DNA of 64,000 bases from Helichrysum umbraculigerum (Eukaryota > Streptophyta > Magnoliopsida > Asterales > Asteraceae): the NCBI GenBank assembly GCA_949592205.1, contig CATIUR010000003.1, forward strand, positions 74,490,501 through 74,554,500. The letters are read 5' to 3'. Shown in pieces: positions 19,335 to 30,641 of the stretch. The notes below the pieces were generated by a model. It saw only the letters and a list, made by a program, of their open reading frames with translations, ran no database searches and had not been told where the DNA came from. Position numbers and translations under genes: made by a program. Each line of letters opens with the position of its first letter. Position 1 is the stretch's first letter.

Positions 19335-20724
19335 TGTAACACCTGCCTAATTAGGATAATTAATTATGCCTAATTATTTGTAACTAGTTATAATTAGTAT
19401 GTAATAGGACTAATTACAGACTCTATTTGTATATATAAGGTGATTTATATATATGTGTGTACTTACGCGATTTGGATAAATCGTACGGATTAACCGGACG
19501 GAGTCCTACACAGTTTACTTGAACGTTGGTGAAACATTTTTATTCAAATAACGCGATCATTTCCAAATATTATTTTGACAATATTTCAAGTGTATATTAT
19601 ATCGTACAAATAAACGTCTACACGACTAAAATAGTTAACGCTAAATTTAAAAACAAAAATAAACGAATTTAATTGAAGGCTTGACAAAATAATTCAATTA
19701 AATTATTAAACAAAGATTCGAAATTTAAAATGAATAAATAACGCGTAAAATAAATATTTAACGCTTAAATGACGGGGAAAACGAACACCGCACGCAGCAC
19801 GGAGCGGGGTCTGTGAGGTGAGGCTTTCACCTATGTAACACCCGCCAAATTAGGACTAGTAATTAGTGCCTAATCATATGTTAATACATGTAATTAGTTC
19901 CTTGTTAGGCTAATTAATGTATCGAATTATATATATTGTTGAATATATACGAATATGCGATTTGATTAAATCGTACGCAATTTAAATCGGATGTATTTCG
20001 ATTCAATATTATACGGACGTTGGTGACTCATTTTATTAAATAACGCTTTTATGTCAAAAATATTATTTTGATAATATTTCGTATTCATTCGTATCGTACA
20101 AACCAAACTTACACGATTTAAAACATTAAACCGCGCAAACGAAATAAACTAACTTACGTTTTAATAACACAAATATAAAATGATTTGTAAAATATTTAGA
20201 TAATATATCGCGTAATAAATCGTAATTTAAAACTTATAATTAAAATGTAAATAATTAATTAACGTTTAAACGACGGAGCAAACGAACACCACACGGGACG
20301 CGGAGCGAAAACTGGAAAGTGGGGATAACCCCCACCTCCCACTTCATTTTCTTCATTTTATCTTTTCTTCACTCTCTCTCTCTTTACTTTTCTCTCTAAA
20401 CAAACAAACCACCAAAATCCACCTAAATCGCACAATACTACTATCAAACGCAACCGGATCATAAATATTTTTAGAGATTCACGACCACCTCGCGACGATC
20501 TACAACGCTACCTTTCCGGATTTTCATTTCGGCAAATTGTAAGTTTCCGACAAAATCCCGAAATCACTCGATTTTTAGTATTTTTCGTTTGTGGTTGTTT
20601 ATATAACATGTATATGTCCCTTACTAAGCATATAACACGATTTCATAGCTTAAAAACGAGTTTAAAACGGATTTTTGGTCGGAATTAACGTTGACAGCCG
20701 GATTTCTGGGCTGGTGTTCATCCA

Positions 20725-20963
20725 TGCGACACAAGCATTGTGTCGCATGTTGTGTCGTATTTTGGCTTTAGTGTCGCATAAAATCCCTTGTGTCGTACCT
20801 TATGTCGTACCAAAGATTTAGTGTCGCAATTCTTGCGACACAACCACTATGTCGCATAACCCATACGACACAATCACTATGTCGCTGTTGAATCAGCATC
20901 TCGCATCTATGCGACACAACCCTTGTGTCGCATAACTACCCTTGTGTCGCATATTGTGTCGCA
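20725..20963 (+). repeat. Hairpin cassette in Dsolo (TGCGACACAA...TTGTGTCGCA)
   Basis: Units such as tgcgacacaacccttgtgtc followed by gca, with variants gtgtcgta and atgtcgcat, packed over about 240 bp. Stems of about 8-10 bp with loops of 3-5 bases. Same type as in Tekay C, different from element D. Confidence 0.85.
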
Positions 20964-21052
20964 AAACACAGAAAACTCAGATTTTTACTAAGTGTCGAGA
21001 CTCAAAATTTATCACTCGATTTTACCCGAATTCAGATCCCAGCTCGACCCCA

Positions 21053-21135
21053 GCCCGGGGCTCTGCCCCTTGGACCCCGCCAGGGGCTGCCGCCCCTTGG
21101 ACCCCGCTACCAGGGGCGCTGCCCCCGGACCCCCG
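21053..21135 (+). repeat. GC-rich repeat in Dsolo
   Basis: Three imperfect units around gggctctgccccttggaccc and ggggctgccgccccttggac, in an otherwise AT-rich LTR. Each can fold (ggggc..gcccc). The block is absent from the element D LTRs. Confidence 0.65.
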
Positions 21136-22652
21136 TACTTAGATTCCGTAACGGCTTCTAAAACACAATCGAAACACATTTTTCAAAGTAAAACGCCACG
21201 AAATCACAATAATAATAGTTGAGATTATTATTACAAATCCATCACCAACGGGCCGTACATGTTTTCAAACACTTAACAATCAACCAAATCGTAGTAATTT
21301 GGACATATATATAGTTGTGTAACAACTACAAGGGTGATCTTTTGAGATACCCAATCATGATTATAACCATCGCGTGTCGTGGACACCCTCAGGTTACAAG
21401 TCTTTGGACTTCATATTCGGCTAATCAACTTACGTTTGTGTAAACGCATTCAGACTCAGGTGAGTCTCATAGCCCCTCTTTTACTGTTTTACTCAGGGGT
21501 GTGATATACTGCTCAAACTTTTAACATGTGAACGCAAGTACCAACTTTTCATATACTACATGAGTTTTTCGAAACTAATCATTTAAAGTCCTCCGTCAGC
21601 ATAGTTGTTAATACGTTGTAGCGTGAATATTAGTATATGGTACCATATAGGATTGACCCTCCTCGTCCGGGTTAGCAAGCACTAACCGGGTAAACGGACG
21701 TACTAATATTTGGGAAGACGAATGTGGATTAGGCATTCGTGGAGGCACCTCGCCCGGAATTCTCTATAGGGGACCCGGCCCTCGAGTTAAGCTCAACTAT
21801 GTGCTCATGGCTGTATACACGATGATTATCATTTAATTGCTGGATGCAATTCATTATTTAATTGCTGGATGCAATTCATTATTTAAATCTTGCGGTTCAT
21901 ACGATATTACTTGATTTCAAACCTGTGAGCTCACCAGCTTTATAGCTGACCTTTTAGCATATATCGCAGGTACCCAGCAGTAGGATGTTTCTGCTTTAGG
22001 ATTTAGCTCGAGTCAGCATACAGACGATTGAGATTTTCTTGCATTAGTATATTTTGTACAAGTACTTATGTACTGAAATCTCATTTTATTTAACTCGAGC
22101 TATGTAAAGCTTTAAATGTTGTAAACATTTCAGTTATCAATATATTTTGTTAAAACGACGCATATAGAGTCGTTTGCTATTTATCTTTGTGCTTTGTTAT
22201 TGATTAGTAACACCTAAATCAAGCTTCCGCAAATCATTAAATTTGGGGGTGTTACAACCTACACCCCACCACCACTCACTTTTCCCTTTCATTTTCACTT
22301 AAACACACACACAAACACTAAAATCTCTCTCAAATCCCCATCAAATTTCGGATCTACAAACCACCCAACGAAATTTACATTTTTGGAATCACCATCAAAC
22401 AGGAACAAGATTAACAAAGGCAACATCATCATTTTCGGCCTCCATCTCTCTCGATTTGCATTTGTAAGAAAATTTCTAAAATCTTAGATTTACTCATTTC
22501 GGTGTAATGTTTTGATGTAATAATGTTTACACAACTTAGTATTGTCCATATGTATGAATAAAACAGGATTTTGCAGCTTAAAAATGGGTTAGATTTGCGT
22601 TTTTGGTCGGAAAATCTCGACAGCCGAAACTTTCTGGGCTGGTGTTCATCTT

Positions 22653-22884
22653 TGCGACACAACCCTTGTGTCGCATAAACCATATTGTGTCGTAGCTTAT
22701 GTCGTACAGTGTGTCACACCATTGTGTCGTAAACCTTATACGACACAACCCTTATGTCGCTATTGAATTAGCATCGAACGCTTATGCGACACAACCCTTG
22801 TGTCGCTAAGCTCTTGTGTCGCATTCCTATGCGACACAACGCCTGTGTCGCATACCAAGTTTTTGTGTCGCAAATTGTGTCGCA
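22653..22884 (+). repeat. Hairpin cassette in Tekay C 5' LTR
   Basis: Repeated tgcgacacaa..ttgtgtcgca stems, with partly degenerate units (tacgacacaacccttatgtc, then gct). The counterpart in the 3' LTR is 57249-57492, where the first unit carries an extra tgttgtgtcgca. Confidence 0.85.
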
Positions 22885-22914
22885 GAATCAGAAATTTTGA
22901 AGGATTTTCACTAT

Positions 22915-23005
22915 AGAAAAGTCAAAGTTACTGTAGCAAAGTCAAAGTTACTGTAGCAATTCACTGTAGCACATTTACTATAGCAAAGTCAACATTTTAG
23001 AATTT
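22915..23005 (+). repeat. Short repeats gtcaaagtt/actgtagca in Tekay C LTR
   Basis: aaagtcaaagttactgtagc occurs in tandem, followed by further actgtagca and actatagca units. The same tract is in the 3' LTR (about 57528-57605). Confidence 0.75.
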
Positions 23006-24059
23006 TTATTACAAACCGTAACCAACGGGCCAAACCTGTCTTCTCAAAACAAACGACTACGAACATACAAACAAACATTGGATATACTAGTTGTGTATAA
23101 CTAAACGAAACGTCTCGCGAGACACATACTTACATAACCTCATATGTTAGACATTTGAAGGTTACGGGTTCGGAGAACCTACTTGCTATAATTATTACTT
23201 GCTAATTGCTACGGCTTACTACAAGACTCAGGTGAGTCTTACAGCCCCACTTTTACTGTTTTACATACGGGGTGAGATACAATGCTTACTTTTCTTGAAC
23301 ACAAGTACGAAACTTACATTTTACTATACGGGATTGCATGAGTTTACTTACAAACAGAAGTCTCTCCATCATATATCGTTAGTTATGGACTTAAGCGCGA
23401 ACACTAGTTAATGGATCCATTAGGGAAATGACCCTCCCCGCCCGGGGTAGTAGCGCTACCACGAACCGTTCTGTATAAACGGGCGACTATTATTCGTTAC
23501 TTATGCTTGCTCAGTTACGAGCATGTCACGGGAGCAACTTATTACTTACGGGTTAAGCTTCGATTATGAGCCTCATGGCAACGGTATAACTTACTTACTT
23601 ACATTTGCTGGATTGCAAATACTGATTTTACGCCTACGGGCACTACCGATGAAATCTTGTGTTCAAAACTGATATTACTTTCAAACCTGTGAGATTCACC
23701 AACATTCGTGTTGACCCTTTTAGCATGTTTTCTCAGGTACCCACACGGAGTAGGATTACTCCAGGACTTTAGCTAGAGTCGCATGATTCCAACACAACTG
23801 CATTAACGGAGATTCTTAGCATTATCTTTTGTATATTTCGATTATGTAATAGAATCTCCCGCTATACGCGTGGACTATAGGAAACTACATTTTTGTATAC
23901 GAAAACATTGAGTTTTCAAACATTATATCTATGGGAATGTAACTAATTTACAAACGTTGCATATAGATGTCGTTTGCTTTATCTTTGTGCTGTGATATTT
24001 GATTAGTAGTACCCCAAAACTTGCTTCCGCCAAACAGTGAATTTGGGGGTGTTACAGAT

Positions 24060-24071
24060 TGGTATCAGAGC
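24060..24071 (+). other. Tekay C primer binding site
   Basis: tggtatcagagc, 3 bp after the 5' LTR end, complementary to initiator Met tRNA. Confidence 0.9.
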
Positions 24072-24432
24072 CTAAGGTTATAGTGAACTAGGTTGCATTT
24101 AGTGGGCCTAGACTATGACCGTTAGGCAGTATTTCCTTATTAGGTATGATTGGTTCAGGAATTACAGCATACGACTTTAATTTAACATAGCCTGATCAAC
24201 TATGTACAATTAAGGAAAGATGATGTAAGGTCTGAAACGATTATGTTGAACGGGGATACACTAGTTGACTCTGACCTCGAGAGAACCGGGACTCAACATG
24301 TCTGTGCTAGACACCCAATAGGCTATTATGTGATACCAAGTATACATAGATAGGCCTCGTTACAATCTTAGGCTATATTATATACGTGTGATATAGATAT
24401 AGGCCTCACTTTCTCTAACACTTTGTCTCAGA

Positions 24433-24921
24433 ATGGCAAACACACCACCCAGTTCGTCACGCACTCATGGATCATGAAACCCAAGGGTGGCTAGGAGAGA
24501 CAGTAGGTTGCCTCGAGCAAGCCCGTACCCCACTTACCACACTTTACCGGAGATAGCCGCCATGGTACATCACCATGACCAACGACTCCACGAGATGGAC
24601 ATTGAACTACAAGAAACCCGCGAACAATGGAGACTCACGGCGATGGAACGAGTCGAACAAGTCTCCGAAGATCACGAGAACAGCGTCACCGCTATGGAAA
24701 CCCTTCAAAATCAAGTAGGGGAAACAGTCGGAACCATGGAGGTTGTCCAAAACCAAGTGATCGGCAACCGAAATGAGATCTCTGTCCTACAATCAAGATT
24801 GCACCAGTGCGAGACACGTCTAAGGGAAACCGAGGACGCCCTCCGAACGGCCAACAGACTTGCAGAGTCTGTGAACCATCTCACTGCACTGCTGCCACAA
24901 CTCAATCTACGTCAAAATTAG
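24433..24921 (+). pseudogene. Tekay C upstream coiled-coil ORF (before gag), one stop
   Basis: An ATG at 24433, two bases after a tract ending ctcag, opens a frame homologous to the intact 163-residue ORF of element D (47992-48483): both begin MAN, share NPRVARR, RLPRA.PYPT, the helical block QRL..MD..LQET...WRLT..ER.EQVS, and end in VNLRQ. Here TGA at 24475-24477 breaks it after 14 codons; the rest is open to 24921. The predicted fold is a long coiled coil. I know no named family for it. It lies between the primer site and gag, an unusual place for a gene in Tekay elements. Confidence 0.7.
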
Positions 24922-25188
24922 CTTAGGCTGAATATGTATTCTCTTATGATTTCGTAGGAATCTATGTAATCCGACCGGATGTAATAATTCCTGGTACTTT
25001 TGTACTACTACTACACTGTAATATTTTGGAAGAACTCGTACCTTGTATCCAACTGATTATCTAAATGGAACGTGATTATCACTTCGTACTGTTATCGTGT
25101 ATCTCATCTTATACACTTGTGATATATCATAAATTTCATGCAATTATCTTATTCCATTTTTCTCCTTGTTCTTTTCTTGCTCAGCATC

Positions 25189-28100
25189 ATGCCTCCTCGT
25201 CGACAAGTCACCCTCAGTGAAGCCGAAATAGCGGGTCTGATTGCCCGCAGTGTAGCCCAAGCCTTAGCTACCCGAACTTCAAACCCCGGTAGCGAAGATA
25301 CAGCTAACAATGCTCCACAACCCAAACCCTGTTCTTACAAAGATTTCCAGAACTGCAAACCTTTGAGCTTTGCAGGTACTGAGGGAGCTATCAGTCTAGT
25401 GCGCTGGATCGAGAAAATTGAATATGAATTTCTTATCTGCAACTGTGCGGAGGGAGACAATGTTAAGTTCTCCGTCAGTACTTTTTCTGACACCGCTCTC
25501 ACCTGGTGAAACACCTATGCCCAGACTGTGGGTATTGCTAATGCTTACAAACTCCCGTGGGAGGAGTTGAAGGAGATGTTGAGGGGCGAGTACTGCCCCA
25601 GGGATGAATTGAAACACCTGGAATTGGAATTCTGGAACCACAAAATGCAGGGTGATGACATCACCGGTTACACCAACCGTTTCCACCAACTGGCACTCCT
25701 GTGCCCATCCATGGTCGATCCTGAGTACAAGAGGATCGAGAAATACATCGATGGACTTCCCGAGAGACTCCAAGACCTGGTGACATCATCTAAACAGGGT
25801 ACTATTCAGAGCGCCATTCGTATGGCCCATGAACTAACGGCAAATTCTGTCCTCCGTGGCACAACATCAACCCAAGCTGCAAACAACAAACGTAAGTGGG
25901 AAGGAAACCCCAACTCATCTAACCAAACCTCCAACAAAAAGCTTGAGTCTGTTAAGGCTTATTCATCGGGGACTTCGGAGAAGAAAGGGTATATCGGGAA
26001 CAAACCTTACTGTTCCAAATGCAACCGCCATCATGACGGTTCTTGCCCTTGCTCCAAATGCAAACGGTTCGGGCATCTAGCCAAGGATTGCCGGGCCAAC
26101 ATTCCTACCCCCAACACTAATGCACCAAAGGCCTGCTTTGGGTGGGGAAATTCAGGGCATTTCAAGAAAGATTGCCCGAAGCTGAAAAACAACAACAACC
26201 CTGCTCACGGTAGAGCATTCGTTATCAAGGCTGGGGAAGCCAGACAAGACCCGAATGTCGTGACGGGTACGTTCCTTCTCAACGACCTTACTGCTTCTGT
26301 ATTATTTGATACCGATGCCGATAGAAGTTTCATTTCTGAGAAATTTAGCCCTTTACTTAATATAACTCCCACTGCCTTAGATGCTAAATATATTGTAAAA
26401 CTAGCTAACGGCAAACTGATTGAGACTGATAGCATCATATGCAACTGTACACTTAACCTTACGAACGAAACGTTTTCCATTGATTTAATCCCTGTCGAGA
26501 TCAGCAGCTTCGATATTATCGTCGGTATGGATTGGTTATCCGAGCACCGAGCTGAAATCATCTGTTATGACAAACTCGTTCGCATACCTCTTGTCTCCGG
26601 TGGAACCTTAGTCCTACAAGGGGAGACCGGCAGACGGAATCTGAATATTGTATCCTGCCTGAAAACTAGAAAATATCTGCGAAAAGGGTATCAAGCCATC
26701 CTCGCACATGTAACGGAGAAGAAGTCGGAGGAGAAGCGACTTGAGGATGTTCCAATCGTGCGGGATTTCCCGGAAGTCTTTCCTGAGGATTTGCCTGGAC
26801 TTCCGCTACCTCGACAAATTTAATTCCAAATCGAACTTGTGCCAGGGGCTGCACCCATGGCACGAGCCACGTACCGTCTAGCACCATTCAAAATGCAGGA
26901 GTTGTCTAACCAATTATAGGAACTCCTGGACAGAGGATTTATTCGACCAAGTTCCTCGCCTTGGGGAGCTCCGGTCTTATTCGTGAAAAAGAAAGATGGA
27001 TCTTTTCGCATGTGTATCGACTATCGAGAGCTGAATAAGCTAACCATAAAGAATCGGTACCCGCTTCCTAGAATCGATGACCTATTTGACCAGCTCCAGG
27101 GATCGAGTGTTTACTCAAAGATTGATCTACGGTCAGGTTATCATCAACTCTGAGTCCGTGATAAGGATATCCCAAAGACAGCTTTCCGAACTCGTTACGG
27201 GCATTACGAATTCCAAGTGATGCCATTCGGTTTAACCAACGCACCGGCCGTATTCATGGACCTTATGAATCGGGTGTGCAAACCATATCTTGACAAATTC
27301 GTCATTGTGTTTATCGATGATATCCTGATTTACTCTCGCGATGAACAGGAACATGCTCAACATCTGAAAACCATTCTAGGACTCCTTAGACACGAAGAGT
27401 TATATGCCAAATTCTCTAAGTGTGAGTTCTGGATTCGAACCGTTCAATTCCTAAGACACGTGATTGACAGCCACGGAATTCATGTTGATCCCGCCAAGAT
27501 TGAAGCAATCAAGGGCTGGGAGTCACCGACCACTCCAACCGAAGTGAGACAATTCTTAGGTCTTGCTGGTTATTACCGCCGATTCATTGAAAACTTTTCA
27601 AGAATAGCTGTTCCCTTAACGACACTGACTCAGAAAGATAAGAAGTTCGATTGGACTGATAAACAAGAGTCAGCTTTCCAGCTATTGAAACAAAAACTTT
27701 GCAGTGCACCAATCTTGTCCTTACCCGAGGGCACCGATGACTTCGTAGTTTATTGCGACGCCTCACACCAAGGACTTGGTTGCGTGTTAATGCAACGGGA
27801 AAAAGTCATTGCCTATGCCTCACGACAACTAAAAATCCACGAGAAAAACTATACGACCCACGACCTCGAGTTAGGTGCCGTAGTCTTCGCGTTGAAAATC
27901 TGGAGACATTATCTCTACGGTACGAAAAGTACTATCTTTACCGATCACAAAAGTCTCCAACACATAATCGATCAGAAGGATATAAACATGAGGCAACGTC
28001 ATTGAGTTGAGTTACTTAGTGACTATGACTGCGATATCAAATACCATCCGGGCAAGGCAAACGTAGTTGCCTATGCCTTAAGCCGAAAAGAACGAGTGAA

Positions 28101-28875
28101 ACCCCTTCGAGTCCGAGCACTTTCTATGACAATTCGTAACGAGCTCCCTGCTCAAATCCTTACCACTCAGCTTGAAGCACTCAGCGATGAAAACCAGAAA
28201 AATGAAGCCTTACGAGGCTTGGATAAACAATTCGAAATCAAACCCAATGGGACTCGATACTTCTCTAACCGGGTATGGTTACCCAAATTCGGAAACTTGC
28301 GAGATTTGGTGATGGCTGAAGCTCACAAATCTCGATACTCTATACATCCTGGTTCTGACAAGATGTATCACGACGTCAAAGGGTTGTATTGGTGGCCTAA
28401 CATGAAAGCTGACATCGCCATGTACATCAGTAAATGCTTAACCTGTTCCAAAGTCAAGGCCGAACACCAAAGACCCTCGAGATTGCTCCAACAACCTGAA
28501 ATTCCTCAATGGAAATGGGAGCAAATTACCATGGACTTCATTACCAAACTACCGAAAACTTCGAGCGGTTGCGATACCATTTGGGTGATTGTGGACCGTC
28601 TTACAAAATCTGCTCATTTTCTGGCCATCAAGGAAACTGACAAGATGGAGCGTTTGGCTCGCATCTACATCAAAGAAATTGTTTCGCGACACGGTGTACC
28701 TATCTCGATCATCTCGGATAGAGACAGCCGTTTCACTTCCAACTTTTGGCAATCGTTACAGAAATCTCTCGGTACTCGTCTGGATATGAGTACAGCTTAT
28801 CACCCACAAACCGATGGCCAAAGCGAGCGAACCATCCAAACACTGGAGGATATGCTACGAGCTTGCGTAGTGGAC
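25189..28875 (+). pseudogene. gag-pol: Tekay C gag-pol, part 1
   Basis: ATG 25189 (MPPRRQVTLSEAEIAGLIARS) begins gag, preceded by a long T/C tract ending gctcag. The second zinc knuckle is damaged (CFGWGNSGHFKKDC against CFECGKPGHFKDSC in D) and the protease reads FDTDADRSF instead of FDTGADRSF, losing the catalytic Gly. RT keeps FIDDIL (about 27312); RNase H and the first part of integrase follow to ACVVD. In-frame stops are at 25507, 26821, 26917, 27151 and 28003; there is no frameshift. Most stops are explained by C-to-T or G-to-A changes compared with D. Interrupted by element E at 28876. Confidence 0.9.
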
Positions 28876-30087
28876 TGTTGGCACTCGATCAGGTCGGTGT
28901 CGTTAACGATTACTAACCGGGCACCAGCAGTGGGTTGTTTTAAATTTGTAATTGTGGGGCCTAAGTTTTTCCTAACAATGCTAATCCTAAAGGTGAGCAA
29001 GTGGTAGGTATGACCTAGAATCGTTCTTCAAACCGACTGAATTGAAACTAAGGTATGGCAGATGAGGGCTTTCAAACTAGTGAAGGGTTTATAAAATAGT
29101 GAAGGAGTTTTGGTTTTTTATATTAACTAACTTAGGCTAGTAAATAAATAAAAGCGAAATAGAAATAAAACGTAAAGCAGATAAAATAAAGATAGTGTTT
29201 GCTGAGACTTTGTTAATTAAGTTATGGGATGATATTTGGAGAAACTGTTTTGAAAGATATTAGTTACACCAAAGTCAAGGCCGAACACCAAAGACCCTCG
29301 GGATTGCTCCAACAACCTAAAATTCCTCAATGGAAATGGGAGCAAATTACCATGGACTTCTTTAACAAACTACCGAAAACTTCGAGCGGTTGCGATACCA
29401 TTTGGGTGATTGTGGACCGTCTCACAAAATCTGCTCATTTTCTGGCCATCAAGGAAACTGACAAGATGGAGCGTTTGGCTCGCATCTACATCAAAGAAAT
29501 TGTTTTGCGACACGGTGTACCTATCTCGATCATCTCGGATAGAGACAGCGGTTTCACTTCCAACTTTTGGCAATCGTTACAGAAATCTCTCGGTACTCGT
29601 CTGGATATGAGTACAGCTTATCACCCACAAACCGATGGCCAAAGCGAGTGAACCATCCAAACACTGGAGGATATGCTACGAGCCTGCGTAGTGGACTATT
29701 GGCGCCCGATCAGGTCGGTGTCGTTAACGATTACTAACCGGGCACCAGCAGTGGGTTGTTTTAAATTTGTAATTGCGGGGCCTAAGTTTTTCCTAACAAT
29801 GCTAATCCTAAAGGTGAGCAAGTGGTAGGTATGACCTAGAGTCGTTCTTCAAACCGACTGAATTGAAACTAAGGCATGGCAGATGAGGGCTTTCAAACTA
29901 GTGAAGGGTTTATAAAATAGTGGAGGAGTTTTGGTTTTTTATATTAACTAACTTAGGCTAGTAAATAAATAAAAGCGAAATAGAAATAAAACGTAAAGCA
30001 GATAAAATAAAGATAGTGTTTGCTGAGACTTTGTTAATTAAGTTATGGGATGATATTTGGAGAAACTGTTTTGAAAGATATTAGTTA
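28446..30087 (+). repeat. 821-bp tandem duplication across the C/E junction
   Basis: Unit 1 (28446-29266) holds the Tekay C integrase end plus the first 391 bp of the E LTR; unit 2 (29267-30087) repeats both. Positions correspond at a constant offset of 821 with few substitutions. The join reads ttagtta|ca|cc, with two bases matching neither side. Because the unit contains the junction, the duplication came after E inserted. Confidence 0.9.
29267..29696 (+). pseudogene. Duplicated Tekay C integrase fragment
   Basis: Second copy of part of the C integrase (KVKAEHQRPSG..; VIVDRLTKSAHFLA; STAYHPQTDGQSE), carried by the 821-bp duplication. It has its own TGA where the first copy has Arg (CGA to TGA at about 29648) and is not connected to gag-pol. 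Confidence 0.88.
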
Positions 30088-30214
30088 ATTATCATTCTTG
30101 AATACTTGTATGTAAACACTAGATTCCCTACTAATTGAAATTCCATTAGCATGTCACACCGAGAGCTAGGTTATGATAACATTACAAAGTATTTAGAATA
30201 ATAAGCAAAATCTT

Positions 30215-30641
30215 GGATCGTTTGATTGAATATATGAACGTATTAATCGAATCACACACGCAATTCTCTATAATCTTTGTATATATTCACAATTGAATAA
30301 TCAAGATTACAAGATACAAACTCACAAACTCGTTTTCTCTCCTCCTCACACACAAAAACAGCTCTCCCACTTCTCTCAAAATGTCTAACCCTAAAACTGA
30401 ATATAACATGCCTATTTATAGTGTAATCTGACCTACATGCGACACTAGCTAAGTGTCGCATGAACCGACCCGTGCGACACTAGCTAAGTGTCGCATGAAC
30501 ACTAATTCTGTGTATATATTCTATTTCACTATTCGTTTACAGACTCGCATATACACACTAAACATTATACATACGTAGACTAATTGACTTTGATAATTAC
30601 AAACGTTTGACCAACTGACTGACACACAAAATGCACCAACA
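30215..30641 (-). repeat. Element F downstream LTR, truncated
   Basis: 427 bp matching 35384-35842. It lacks the outer start (tgaaagtcccg..) and 10 bp of a ggatctgatcggatc stretch. Two hairpins (catgcgacactagctaagtg then tcgcatg) lie at 30436-30462 and 30472-30497; on the element strand they directly precede TATAAATAGG (30420-30411). Confidence 0.88.

Larger units (their letters stand above)
19834..22256 (+). mobile_element. Dsolo: solo LTR of a Tekay family related to element D
   Basis: 2,423 bp starting TGTAACACCCGCC and ending GGTGTTACA, flanked by accta on both sides (19829-19833, 22257-22261). The uninterrupted sequence is in the C 3' LTR near 56850. It is nearly identical to the D LTR over its last kilobase, but its hairpin cassette (20725-20963) uses a different motif. 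A solo LTR with intact TSDs is the usual product of LTR-LTR recombination. Confidence 0.92.
19335..24056 (+). repeat. Tekay C 5' LTR, split by a solo LTR
   Basis: About 2.29 kb after removing the insertion at 19834-22261. It ends atttgggggtgttaca, immediately before the primer site. It carries a hairpin cassette at 22653-22884, a tract of actgtagca units at 22920-23000 and splice-like signals (tttgtaaga at 22461; actcag/gtgagt at 23231/23232). Confidence 0.9.

Noticed and set aside
20925..21222. Overlapping Pro/Gly-rich frames in Dsolo
   Set aside because: They arise from the GC-rich repeat and have no start context or homology; composition artefact.
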